This document shows positions 44,773 through 52,760 of a stretch of DNA of 64,000 nucleotides, piece after piece. The position numbers and the translations under genes were made by a program. The stretch lies in assembly GCA_018267915.1 (NCBI GenBank), contig JAFDXN010000044.1, positions 1 through 64,000 on the forward strand. The letters run 5' to 3'. Position 1 is the first letter of the stretch. Every line of letters begins with the position of its first letter. Below the pieces are notes generated by a model. That model did not search any database, was not told where the DNA came from, and worked only from the letters and a program-made list of their open reading frames with translations. This DNA comes from Bacteroidota bacterium. Lineage in GTDB: Bacteria; Bacteroidota; Bacteroidia; Chitinophagales; Chitinophagaceae.

Positions 44773-45263
44773 TTTACGTCCGCTTCAAAACCTATTGAGA
44801 TCGCCTCGAGCTGGCCATTGGAATGCACGATCACGTTCTTATGCTGGTGGCCGGGATGGCCCTTACTGTTGTATTGTACGTCGATCTTACCCTCTGCACC
44901 TGGTGCTATCGGCTCCTTGCTGAAGCTTGGCACAGTACAGCCGCAGGACACATCTGCTTTAGATATCAGCAGTGGGTTTGTTCCGGTATTCTTAAAGCGA
45001 AATGCGTGCGTTACCACATCGCCTTCTTTAATACTACCGAAGCTATAAAAGCTGTCTATGAATTGGATTGTGGTCTTTGGCATAGCAGCAGCCTGCTGTA
45101 TGCGGTTGTCGGCCTCACTGGTAGTCATGCCTGTGCTGCTACTGCCTATATGGTACTTATTAAAAAGGGCAGTCTGGCTTACGCCACTGAGTTCTACCAA
45201 TGCTATTACAAAACATGACAGCGTCAGCACTGTCAGCAGGATGGTCTTTAATTGCGGATTCAT
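44769..45263 (-). CDS. DUF1573 domain protein
   Basis: A 164-residue exported protein: one N-terminal hydrophobic segment (about 8-27, signal or anchor), then a DUF1573 immunoglobulin-like domain (about 65-160) with FRFKNTGTNPLLI, SCGCTVPSF and GKIDVQYNSKG. The paired Cys residues in SCGC may bind metal or form a disulfide. Function unknown. It overlaps the next gene by 4 nt. A near-consensus promoter TAACCTTG lies at 45286-45293 on the minus strand. Confidence 0.88.
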   Translation of the reverse strand: MNPQLKTILLTVLTLSCFVIALVELSGVSQTALFNKYHIGSSSTGMTTSEADNRIQQAAAMPKTTIQFIDSFYSFGSIKEGDVVTHAFRFKNTGTNPLLISKADVSCGCTVPSFSKEPIAPGAEGKIDVQYNSKGHPGHQHKNVIVHSNGQLEAISIGFEADVK

Positions 45264-45292
45264 ATTATCTAAATGATCTTTTTATTTCAAGG

Positions 45293-46543
45293 TTAGCTTT
45301 TTTCTTCCCATATCTGTGACAGGTGCACCAATATCTCTACAGCCTTTTCCATATCCTGTACACTTACATACTCCTGTTTGGAGTGTATGCCCATTTCGCC
45401 GGTAAAGAGGTTAGGACAAGGCAAGCCCATGAATGAAAGTCGTGAACCATCGGTACCGCCACGGATACTCATTCGTTCTGTCTTTATGCCCGCACGCTGG
45501 TAGGCAGCGTCCGCATAGTCCATCACCTGGGGATGCTGGTCCAGTATCTCTTTCATATTGCGGTACTGCTCCTTGATCACTACATCAGCAGTAGCACCGG
45601 GGAATTCAGCCAGGGTTTTGCTCACCAGTTCCCTGATGCGCTCTTCATGATGCGCCAACTGTGCCGTTTCAAAATCGCGAACGATGAACTGAACTGTGGC
45701 CCGCTCAAGTGCAGCCTCCAAATGAACCGGATGCACGAAGCCTTGCTTACCCTCCGTCACCTCGGGGCACCATTCATTGCGCGGTAACTTATCTATAAAA
45801 GCGGATGCCACCTTGATTGCGTTCACCATTTTGCCCTTTGCATAACCCGGATGCGCGCTGACACCATTGAATGTCACCGTCGCGGCATCAGCCGAAAAGG
45901 TCTCGCCTTCCAAATGCCCGCGCTCTCCGCCATCCAGCGTATAGCCTAAGTCGGCGCCCAGCTTCTTCATATCCACCTTAGCCACTCCCCTGCCTACTTC
46001 CTCATCGGGCGTAAAGAGAATGCGGATCTTGCCATGTTTTATTTCAGGATGCTGAATAAGGTAGGCAGCCAGGTCCATTATGATCGCCACGCCGGCCTTA
46101 TCGTCCGCACCCAGAAGCGTTGTACCCGATGCCGTGATAATATCATCGCCAATGCGCTCTTTGAGGTAGGGGTGTTCTTTAGTTGTGATCACCACTGTCG
46201 GATCATCCGGCAGCACGATGTCTTTCCCATCATAGCTCATATGCAACACCGGCTTCACACCCGTGCCACTGCAGTCGGGCGCCGTGTCCACATGTGAACA
46301 GAAACACAATACGGGCACCTGCTTGTCGGTAGTTGCCGGAATAGTGGCATACACATATCCGTGCTCGTCGAGCTCTGCATCTGTGATGCCTATCTGCTTT
46401 AGCTCCTCAGCCAATATGCGGCTCAAGTCCTTCTGCTTCATGGTTGATGGCTGTGTGGGCGATGCCGGATCGCTCTGGGTATCTACCTGCACATAGCGCA
46501 TAAAGCGATCGGCTACTGTATGTTTATAATTATCGAGAGACAT
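45293..46543 (-). CDS. pepT: Peptidase T (tripeptidase)
   Basis: A 416-residue M20 family enzyme that removes the N-terminal residue of tripeptides. Zinc ligands and catalytic residues lie in CSHVDTAPD (His, Asp), LLGADDKAG (bridging Asp) and TPDEEVGRG (catalytic Glu, ligand Glu), with YTLDGGE and the final IRGGTDGSRL. ATG at 46543 is preferred over a TTG three codons upstream. It is divergent from marC and separate from the dapB operon. Confidence 0.96.
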   Translation of the reverse strand: MSLDNYKHTVADRFMRYVQVDTQSDPASPTQPSTMKQKDLSRILAEELKQIGITDAELDEHGYVYATIPATTDKQVPVLCFCSHVDTAPDCSGTGVKPVLHMSYDGKDIVLPDDPTVVITTKEHPYLKERIGDDIITASGTTLLGADDKAGVAIIMDLAAYLIQHPEIKHGKIRILFTPDEEVGRGVAKVDMKKLGADLGYTLDGGERGHLEGETFSADAATVTFNGVSAHPGYAKGKMVNAIKVASAFIDKLPRNEWCPEVTEGKQGFVHPVHLEAALERATVQFIVRDFETAQLAHHEERIRELVSKTLAEFPGATADVVIKEQYRNMKEILDQHPQVMDYADAAYQRAGIKTERMSIRGGTDGSRLSFMGLPCPNLFTGEMGIHSKQEYVSVQDMEKAVEILVHLSQIWEEKS

Positions 46544-46632
46544 TTCGTTCAATTGAGGGCGTAAAAATAGCGGATTAGCTTAATAAAATCATGCGATAGG
46601 TTCTGATTATAAAGACACCGCTGACGAAGGTG

Positions 46633-46640
46633 TACCTTTG
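46633..46640 (+). promoter_or_regulatory. -7 element directly before marC
   Basis: TACCTTTG matches TAnnTTTG exactly and ends 4 nt before the marC ATG, so the mRNA would have almost no leader. Confidence 0.65.
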
Positions 46641-46644
46641 CGGG

Positions 46645-47226
46645 ATGAATTGGAGCAACAAATTAGACTTTTCGCAGATAGTTACGCTCAGCTTCACCCT
46701 CTTTGCGGTGATAGATGTGCTGGGCTCCATACCCGTTATAATTGGGCTGAAGAAAAAGATGGGCGACATCAGCGCCACGCAGGCGACCCTGGTCTCAGGC
46801 GCTTTGATACTGGCATTCTTTTTCGTGGGTGAGCAGATGCTCAATTTCATGGGGTTGGATATACATTCGTTTGCCATAGCAGGGTCTATTGTCATATTCA
46901 TATTGGGTTTGGAAATGGTACTTGGGTTCGACTTCTTTAGGCATGAGAACGACAGCAAGTCGGGTAACGTGGTGCCTATAGCGTTCCCGATCATTGCAGG
47001 CTCGGGCACACTCACCACCGTAATGTCGCTGAAGGCCGACTATAATGCCTATAATATCCTGATCGCCATCCTCATCAACCTGGTTTTTGTATTTCTCACG
47101 CTCCGTTCTATCAACCTGATCGAAAAAATACTGGGGCCATCCGGCATCTCCATAATCCGCAAGTTCTTTGGGGTGATACTGCTTGCTATTGCTGTTAAGA
47201 TCTTTCGTGGTAATGTAGGGTTTTAA
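46645..47226 (+). CDS. MarC family membrane protein
   Basis: A 193-residue protein with six predicted helices. FAVIDVLGSIPVIIGL, GSIVIFILGLEMV and AFPIIAGSGTLTTVMSL are typical of the MarC/UPF0056 family, whose transport role is unproven. The ATG at 46645 is preferred to a GTG 15 nt upstream that lies in the promoter. A hairpin follows the stop. Confidence 0.9.
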   Translation: MNWSNKLDFSQIVTLSFTLFAVIDVLGSIPVIIGLKKKMGDISATQATLVSGALILAFFFVGEQMLNFMGLDIHSFAIAGSIVIFILGLEMVLGFDFFRHENDSKSGNVVPIAFPIIAGSGTLTTVMSLKADYNAYNILIAILINLVFVFLTLRSINLIEKILGPSGISIIRKFFGVILLAIAVKIFRGNVGF

Positions 47227-47230
47227 AGAA

Positions 47231-47256
47231 CCAGGCCCCGCTATCGCGAGGCCTGG
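47231..47256 (-). terminator. Hairpin between marC and the M13 peptidase gene
   Basis: CCAGGCC (47231-47237) pairs with GGCCTGG (47250-47256). The U-tract is poor on the + strand and modest on the minus strand (TTCTTT), so it more likely ends the M13 peptidase transcript. Confidence 0.55.
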
Positions 47257-47276
47257 CAATCAGTTATTAAATCATA

Positions 47277-49325
47277 CTACCACACCCTTGCACGCTCGTT
47301 CTCCGGGCGATACATTTTGGCGGTGGTTGGTATATTGAATGCTTTATACCATGCTTCCATATTGCTTATCGGCATGTTGCACCGCAGCATTACCGGTGAG
47401 TGCGGATCCGTCTTCAGGCGAAGGGCCATTTCTTCAGGGCGGGTATTGGCGCGCCACACCTGGGCCCAGCTCAGGAAGAAACGCTGATCGGGTGTGAAGC
47501 CGTCGATCTTTTCATTTCCCTGGCCTTGCTTGGTCTTCTTAAATGCTTCGTAAGCAATGTTCAAACCGCCGAGGTCGGCAAGGTTCTCTCCTTCAGTCAG
47601 TTTGCCGTTTGCATGCGTAGTGTCGATAACTACCATTTTGTTGAACTGGTCAACTACCATGTTAGCCTTCTGCATGAAGTGTGCAGAGTCGTCTGATGTC
47701 CACCAGTTGTTGAGGTTGCCATCTACATCATAGAGGCGGCCCTGGTCGTCGAAGCCGTGTGTCATTTCGTGACCGATAACTGCACCTATACCGCCATAGT
47801 TAACGGCATCATCAGCATCTGCATCGAAGAACGGATACTGCAGGATACCGGCCGGGAACACGATCTCGTTGAAAGCAGGATTGTAGTATGCGTTCACTGT
47901 AGGCGGTGTCATGCCCCACTCTGTTTTGTCAACAGGCTTGCCCAGTTTATTGATGTTATAGTCATATGCCCATTGTGCAGAGGCGATCACATTCTTCACA
48001 TAGTCGTTGCCAACGATCGTGATCTTGCTGTAGTCTTTCCACTTGTCGGGATAGCCGATCTTTTTCATGAAACCATTGAGCTTGGCCAGTGCTTTTTGCT
48101 TGGTACCTTCGCTCATCCAGTCGAGGCGCTTGATGCGCTCAGCATAGGTCTGCTGCAGGTTGTTCACAAGGTCCAGCATACGCTTCTTTGCTTCAGGCTT
48201 GAAGTGTTTGTCCACATACATCTGGCCCAGCAATTCACCGATGGAACCGTCAATTACACTCAACACCCTCTTCCAACGTGGCCTTTGCAGTTTCTGGCCA
48301 CGAACAGTGCGACCATAAAAATCGAAGCTCGCTTCGTCGATGTCGCGGCTGAGATAGCCCGCCATTTCGTTAACGAGATGGAACTTCAGATACTTCTTCC
48401 AAACATCAACAGGCGTAGCCTTTAGTTGATTGCTTACTTCAGTAAAGAACTTAGGCATACCAACGATCATGCTGTCCTGGCCGCCTACTTTCAGTGCCTG
48501 GAACAGTGCTTTCCAATCCATACCCGGGGTCTGCTTAGATATGCCATCGATGTTATACTTGTTGTACAGTTTGTAAGGGTCACGCATATCGACCCTCGTC
48601 ATTGACGCGCCGGCAAGGGCAGTTTCGAGCTTGTAGATATCCGCAGCATCTTTTGCGGCAGTGGCAGCATCCTCGCCCATAAGGGTGAGCATCTTTACCT
48701 GGTATGCCTTGTACGCGTCACGTATCTTAGCTGTGCGCTCATCCTTCTCGAAGTAATAGTCACGATCGGGCATACCCAGGCCGGCTTGCGAGAACTGACA
48801 GATCTCTTTCGTCACATTCTTATCATCAGGCGATACACCGAAACCAAAGAGCGGACTGAGGCCCTCAGTATGCTCGATGGCTATTTCGTTCAGCACACCC
48901 GCGCCATCTTTAATACCGTCGATACGAGTGAAAAGATCTTTGAGTGGTGCGATACCGGCTTTGTCGATAGCTACGCTGTCCATACCGCTGCGGTAGAAGT
49001 CGCCCACTTTCTGGTCATTGCTTCCCGCGGCTGCGCTTTTATTATTTGCAGCGGTTTCCAGTAATTCCCTGAGCGCCTTATAGTTATTATCAGCCAGCTG
49101 GTCGAAGCTACCCCAGCGGGTCTTATCGTCCGGGATAGGATTCTTTTTCAGCCATGCGCCGTTGGCATATTGGAAAAAGTCGTCGCCGGGCTTAACAGTA
49201 GTATCCAGGTTAGCAGGATCAAGCAGCTTTATGGCTGAGCCTGAACTACCGTTGCCACCTGACTGCTGGCATGAACTGATAGCCAATATGGCCGCAGCGC
49301 CAAGAAGTGTGTGCTTAAAATTCAT
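47277..49325 (-). CDS. M13 family metallopeptidase (neprilysin/PepO-like), lipoprotein
   Basis: A 682-residue zinc peptidase anchored by a lipid (lipobox ISSC, then QQSGG). The N-terminal M13 domain carries DFFQYANGAW; the catalytic site is HEMTH near 518 with the third ligand Glu in GENLADLGG near 580, and the C-terminus ends CNMP...FNIP...MYRPENERARVW as in the family (key residues only). It probably trims peptides in the periplasm. A TACATTTG promoter lies at 49348-49355, and the upstream region is unusually structured. Confidence 0.95.
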   Translation of the reverse strand: MNFKHTLLGAAAILAISSCQQSGGNGSSGSAIKLLDPANLDTTVKPGDDFFQYANGAWLKKNPIPDDKTRWGSFDQLADNNYKALRELLETAANNKSAAAGSNDQKVGDFYRSGMDSVAIDKAGIAPLKDLFTRIDGIKDGAGVLNEIAIEHTEGLSPLFGFGVSPDDKNVTKEICQFSQAGLGMPDRDYYFEKDERTAKIRDAYKAYQVKMLTLMGEDAATAAKDAADIYKLETALAGASMTRVDMRDPYKLYNKYNIDGISKQTPGMDWKALFQALKVGGQDSMIVGMPKFFTEVSNQLKATPVDVWKKYLKFHLVNEMAGYLSRDIDEASFDFYGRTVRGQKLQRPRWKRVLSVIDGSIGELLGQMYVDKHFKPEAKKRMLDLVNNLQQTYAERIKRLDWMSEGTKQKALAKLNGFMKKIGYPDKWKDYSKITIVGNDYVKNVIASAQWAYDYNINKLGKPVDKTEWGMTPPTVNAYYNPAFNEIVFPAGILQYPFFDADADDAVNYGGIGAVIGHEMTHGFDDQGRLYDVDGNLNNWWTSDDSAHFMQKANMVVDQFNKMVVIDTTHANGKLTEGENLADLGGLNIAYEAFKKTKQGQGNEKIDGFTPDQRFFLSWAQVWRANTRPEEMALRLKTDPHSPVMLRCNMPISNMEAWYKAFNIPTTAKMYRPENERARVW

Positions 49326-49347
49326 TACGATGATTTTTTAGAAGGGA

Positions 49348-49355
49348 CAAATGTA
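49348..49355 (-). promoter_or_regulatory. -7 promoter element of the M13 peptidase gene
   Basis: On the minus strand TACATTTG matches TAnnTTTG exactly, 22 nt before the ATG. Confidence 0.6.
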
Positions 49356-49752
49356 CAAATAAACCAATCCGTATGCCACCATTTATTAAATATATGAGGG
49401 TGAAAATTGAGGGGAAATACCGTTGCTACCTTGCAAATGCGGAAGAGGATATCCGGAAAAATTACTCCCCCGTATTTTTATTGATAATCAATAGGTTACC
49501 TCGAAAAATTTCCCCATTTTTTACCCACTTTTTCCCCACCTACAAGCCATTTTTACCGGATTTTTCCCATTTTCAATCGCGCTATCAGGCCAGGGTATCT
49601 ACCCAGGCTGTCCAGCCCATAGCAAGGTACAACCGCTAACAGCATCCAGCCAAAATTTGTGGATAAAGGGATATAAAATTGAAATTACTAATGCGCACCT
49701 CTCAATGAAAAGCGGAGTCTTAAAGGTTGCGCGTAGCGCTGACCTCCTAATA
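49356..49752. other. Long non-coding intergenic region with palindrome and DnaA box
   Basis: No credible gene is seen; the one open frame here has odd composition and no homologous motif. It contains the perfect palindrome TATTGATAATCAATA (49479-49493), phased TGGGG repeats (49512-49538, minus strand), AT-rich stretches, and a perfect DnaA box on the minus strand (TTATCCACA, 49658-49666). It serves at least as the upstream region of the M13 peptidase gene and as the downstream region of the Tudor-like gene. Confidence 0.5.
49512..49538 (-). repeat. Three TGGG(G/T) repeats in exact 11-bp phase
   Basis: On the minus strand TGGGG (49538-49534), TGGGT (49527-49523) and TGGGG (49516-49512) are separated by six A-rich bases each. 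Phased TGGG direct repeats are the binding pattern of MraZ, but no mraZ or cell-wall cluster is in the window, so the protein that would bind is unknown. Confidence 0.55.
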
Positions 49753-50142
49753 TTATAGCTTTTTGATCTCTTTCTCGGTTACCCATTTGTCGCCATAAAC
49801 CGACTTGTCGTATTTGACGTGGTATTTGTTATCGCCTATTTCGCTAATAGTGGCAGGCTCAGGTATCATCCCGTACTCCACTTCCACATGGTCGCCCACT
49901 TTGAACCTGGTAAGGGGTTGCGCTTTTGCGAATCCCCGCAGGTTGTCTATCGCGACCCACTCATTCCAACTATCATCCCAACCATCATAGCTGACGAAAT
50001 ACTTATCGCCTTCCGTTTTGAGGATCTTCCCGGGATACCAGGCGCCGCTATGCTGAATTTCTACTTTTTCATTCACCTTTTGGGCCTTGGTAGCAAAAGC
50101 CGCAAAGCAGATCAACACAATTAAGAGTAAGCCTTTTTTCAT
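49753..50142 (-). CDS. Secreted Tudor/SH3-like double-repeat protein
   Basis: A 129-residue exported protein with a signal peptide (ending FATKAQ) and two consecutive small beta-barrel repeats. The first (about 25-68) reads VEIQHSGAWYPGKIL, then YDGWDDSWNEWV, the pattern of Tudor-knot/Agenet domains; the second (about 82-127) repeats VGDHVEVEYG, ATISEIGDNKYHVKYD and DKWVTEKEI. The ligand outside the cytoplasm is unknown; methyl-lysine binding known from eukaryotic Tudor domains should not be assumed. Confidence 0.8.
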   Translation of the reverse strand: MKKGLLLIVLICFAAFATKAQKVNEKVEIQHSGAWYPGKILKTEGDKYFVSYDGWDDSWNEWVAIDNLRGFAKAQPLTRFKVGDHVEVEYGMIPEPATISEIGDNKYHVKYDKSVYGDKWVTEKEIKKL

Positions 50143-50302
50143 AAATTCAATTTAATGCTGTGAATATCAATGCTTCTTATAGGGTTAAGAAAATATCTTT
50201 TTAAAGTAAGCATATAATGTGCCAAACTTGCCCCGTTGCCTTTAAATATATGAAAAATTAATGGTGATGACCACGGTTATTTTCCGGACCGGGTATTCGT
50301 AC

Positions 50303-50310
50303 TAAGTTTG
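50303..50310 (+). promoter_or_regulatory. -7 promoter element of the FMN-binding protein gene
   Basis: TAAGTTTG matches TAnnTTTG exactly, 18 nt before the ATG at 50329. Confidence 0.6.
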
Positions 50311-50328
50311 TGTAAGAAAATCAGGGAT

Positions 50329-50787
50329 ATGTTAGGCGATCTGAATGAAGAGGAAGTAGTAGAGATACTGCAGAATAATATAATAGGCCGTATTGGATGT
50401 ACTGACGGCAGCAATGTGTACGTAGTGCCTGTGAGCTATGTAATAGTGGATGGTAATGCCCTATGCCATTCGCATATGGGGATGAAGATAGAGATGATGA
50501 GAAGGAATCCGTCTGTATGCTTCGAAGTGGATGAAGTGCGAAGCTATAACGACTGGCGCTGTGTGATAGCATGGGGTACTTACACAGAACTAACGAATGA
50601 AGAAGAAATAAAACAAGCGAAATCGTATTTCTCTGAATACATGCTTGATATGAAGACGAGCAAAAATCCTTCATCGCCGGAAACGCAGGCAGAGCGCCAG
50701 CATGAAGGTATGGCATCGTTCGAAGTGCCGATATTCTACAAAATAGCCTTTACCAAGATAACGGGAAGGTTTGAAAAACAATCCTAG
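50329..50787 (+). CDS. Pyridoxamine 5'-phosphate oxidase-like FMN-binding protein
   Basis: A 152-residue split-barrel flavoprotein. GRIGCTDGSNVYVVPVSYV is the family N-terminal strand pair, SHMGMKIEMMRRNPSVCFEVDE binds FMN phosphate, and NDWRCVIAWGTYTEL follows. It is probably a flavin reductase or nitroreductase-like protein, not a true PdxH. ATG at 50329 is preferred to the TTG at 50308, which overlaps the promoter. Its last 4 bp overlap the convergent CoA-transferase gene. Confidence 0.88.
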   Translation: MLGDLNEEEVVEILQNNIIGRIGCTDGSNVYVVPVSYVIVDGNALCHSHMGMKIEMMRRNPSVCFEVDEVRSYNDWRCVIAWGTYTELTNEEEIKQAKSYFSEYMLDMKTSKNPSSPETQAERQHEGMASFEVPIFYKIAFTKITGRFEKQS

Positions 50788-52073
50788 TAACAAAGAGGCG
50801 TGCCGAACCGCTCGCGGGAGGCTCTTTCCAGTGTTTCTCTATGATCGGGGTGGGCAATACCGGTAAGCAGGCGGGCGCGCTGCTCCATATTTTTCCCATA
50901 CAGATTCACCACTCCATACTCTGTGGCTACATAATGCACATGGCCCCGTGTGGTGACCACGCCTGCGCCCTCCTTCAGGACAGGCACGATACGGGAAACG
51001 CCATGATTAGTAACAGATGGCATGGCAATAATTGGCTTACCACCATCAGAAAGAGAAGCCCCCCGCATGAAGTCCATTTGGCCTCCTATTCCGGAATATT
51101 GATAAGTGCCGATCGAATCCGCACAGACCTGGCCCGTAAGATCGATCTCAATAGCGCTATTGATAGCAACCACTTTAGGGTTGCTGCGGATGACGCTCGT
51201 GTCATTGACAAAGGACACATCCATGAGATTGACATAAGGATTGTCGTCTACAAAATCATAGACCTTGCGCGTGCCAAGTACAAATGAACTTATGATCTTG
51301 CCGGGTTCTACCTTTTTATACTCATTTGTGATCACGCCTTTCTCAACCAGGGGCACTACGCCATCGGAAAACATCTCCGTATGAATACCGAGTCCTTTAT
51401 GGCCCTTAAGCGCGGCAAGGACCGCATCTGGAATAGCACCAATGCCTAATTGCAACGTGGAACGGTCCTCAATAAGAGCCGCGACATTGCTACCGACCTT
51501 GCGGCTTATTTCATCGGCCTTGGCCGAATAGTCAAGCTCAATCAAGTCGGCTTCAGTCCATACCATGGCATTGATGGCCGATATGTGCAGGATGCCATCG
51601 CCGTGCACGCGAGGCATGCGGGGATTAACCTGGGCTATAACTGTTTTTGCATTCCGTACCGCGCTGAGCGCAGCATCGACGGATGTGCCGAGTGTACAGT
51701 AGCCATGCGCATCGGGCGGTGAAACATGAACGATAGCTACATCGAGCGGCAATATCTTCCTTTCAAAGAGTTGTGGTATCTCGCTGAGGAAGACCGGCAC
51801 ATAGTCACCGTGTTCACTATTGACCCAATCACGGACGTTGCCGGATACAAAGAGCGAATTGAGATAAAAGCTGTCGAGCACTTCCGGGCGATTCCAGTTT
51901 ACATCACCATAGGTACTAATGGATACTAATTCCACATTACGGAGTTCACTTGCTCTATCGAGCAATGCATTGAACAAAACAAGCGGTGTAGCAGCACTGC
52001 CATGAATAAAAACACGATCGCCGCTTTTAACGAGCGATACCGCATCCATGGCCGAAATATAAGTTGGTAACAT
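50784..52073 (-). CDS. Acetyl-CoA hydrolase / CoA-transferase
   Basis: A 429-residue family I CoA-transferase that moves CoA between acetyl (or another short acyl) and acetate or a dicarboxylate. GIHTEMFSDG contains the catalytic Glu near 231; GIGGQMDFMRGAS and VVTTRGHVHYVATEYGVV are conserved C-terminal motifs. It would act in overflow or fermentative acetate metabolism. Its promoter (TACTTTTG, 52081-52088 on the minus strand) mirrors that of the divergent hsp20 gene; start codon about 7 nt after it, so the leader is minimal. Confidence 0.92.
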   Translation of the reverse strand: MLPTYISAMDAVSLVKSGDRVFIHGSAATPLVLFNALLDRASELRNVELVSISTYGDVNWNRPEVLDSFYLNSLFVSGNVRDWVNSEHGDYVPVFLSEIPQLFERKILPLDVAIVHVSPPDAHGYCTLGTSVDAALSAVRNAKTVIAQVNPRMPRVHGDGILHISAINAMVWTEADLIELDYSAKADEISRKVGSNVAALIEDRSTLQLGIGAIPDAVLAALKGHKGLGIHTEMFSDGVVPLVEKGVITNEYKKVEPGKIISSFVLGTRKVYDFVDDNPYVNLMDVSFVNDTSVIRSNPKVVAINSAIEIDLTGQVCADSIGTYQYSGIGGQMDFMRGASLSDGGKPIIAMPSVTNHGVSRIVPVLKEGAGVVTTRGHVHYVATEYGVVNLYGKNMEQRARLLTGIAHPDHRETLERASRERFGTPLCY

Positions 52074-52080
52074 AGTAACA

Positions 52081-52176
52081 CAAAAGTATCACAGCGGGCA
52101 TGCAAGGACATTGATGAAAGTCACAATAATGGCTGACCATAGTCATTTACAGTCATGAAAGGGCAGGATACTTTTG
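52081..52176. promoter_or_regulatory. Mirror-symmetric divergent promoter pair with two Crp/Fnr-type boxes
   Basis: The -7 elements are identical: TACTTTTG on the minus strand at 52081-52088 (CoA-transferase) and on the + strand at 52169-52176 (hsp20). Between them stand TTGAT-GAAA-GTCAC (52111-52124) and CTGAC-CATA-GTCAT (52133-52146), both close to the Crp/Fnr half-site pattern TTGA(T/C)-N4-(G/A)TCAA. Their centres (52117.5, 52139.5) are 22 bp apart, and each lies 29.5 bp from the nearer -7 element, about -41 from the expected start. Neither promoter has a good -33 element, as expected for activator-dependent promoters. Confidence 0.6.
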
Positions 52177-52214
52177 ACCTGAAATTGAAAACAAATATTC
52201 AACACACTTAGAAA

Positions 52215-52221
52215 AAGGAGG
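52215..52221 (+). promoter_or_regulatory. Strong Shine-Dalgarno before hsp20 (second copy)
   Basis: AAGGAGG, five nt before the ATG at 52227. Such a full Shine-Dalgarno is uncommon in this phylum and no other gene in the window has one this good. Confidence 0.7.
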
Positions 52222-52226
52222 ATCAT

Positions 52227-52667
52227 ATGTCACTCAAATCACTGCTAAGGGCAAACAGCTCTTTCCCCGAAACGATCAACGATTTATTTAAACCAATGAA
52301 CGAATGGCTGGACGATGCGTTCTGGAACAAGCCAATGTTATCGCCGGCGGTGAACATTTCTGAAAGCGACAAAGAGTACACCATGACGGTGGCTGCACCG
52401 GGAATGAAAAAAGATGACTTTAAAGTGGACGTAGAAAACGGCACATTGAGCATTAGCGCGAAAATCGAGGAAAACAAAGAAGAGAAAGAAAAAAACTACA
52501 CCCGCAAGGAGTACAATTATTCGTCATTCTCACGCTCGTTCAGCATACCAGAGAGCGTAAAAGAAGACCAAATAGAGGCCAGCTATAATAACGGTGTACT
52601 GACGCTGACATTGCCTAAGGAAGAGACAAAAACAAAGAAAAACGGAAAATCGATAGCGGTTAAATAA
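52227..52667 (+). CDS. Small heat-shock protein Hsp20 (second copy)
   Basis: A 146-residue alpha-crystallin chaperone. The domain (about 42-138) starts PAVNISESDKEYTMTV, includes APGMKKDDFKVDVENG and ends with NNGVLTLTLPKEE; the C-terminal tail is Lys-rich. It differs clearly from the copy at 35872. It has a strong Shine-Dalgarno and lies under the divergent Crp/Fnr-type promoter shared with the CoA-transferase gene, so it is likely induced by oxygen limitation or stress instead of by heat alone. A terminator follows, then a universal stress protein gene. Confidence 0.95.
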   Translation: MSLKSLLRANSSFPETINDLFKPMNEWLDDAFWNKPMLSPAVNISESDKEYTMTVAAPGMKKDDFKVDVENGTLSISAKIEENKEEKEKNYTRKEYNYSSFSRSFSIPESVKEDQIEASYNNGVLTLTLPKEETKTKKNGKSIAVK

Positions 52668-52686
52668 GCCGTAACGAAGAGAACGG

Positions 52687-52724
52687 CAAGCCCCTGCCGC
52701 AAGGGCGGGGGCTTGTTTTATTTA
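52687..52724 (+). terminator. Terminator of hsp20 (second copy)
   Basis: CAAGCCCC (52687-52694) pairs with GGGGCTTG (52708-52715), followed by TTTTATTTAT. Confidence 0.85.
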
Positions 52725-52760
52725 TGCAACAAAAAACTTGTAATTTCTAAAATAAAGATC

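Noticed and set aside
49373-49639. 88-codon frame in the gap upstream of the M13 peptidase gene
   Set aside because: Composition dominated by Phe/Pro/Tyr from the repeated CCCCATTTTT-type sequence; no signal peptide, no motif. The region looks regulatory.
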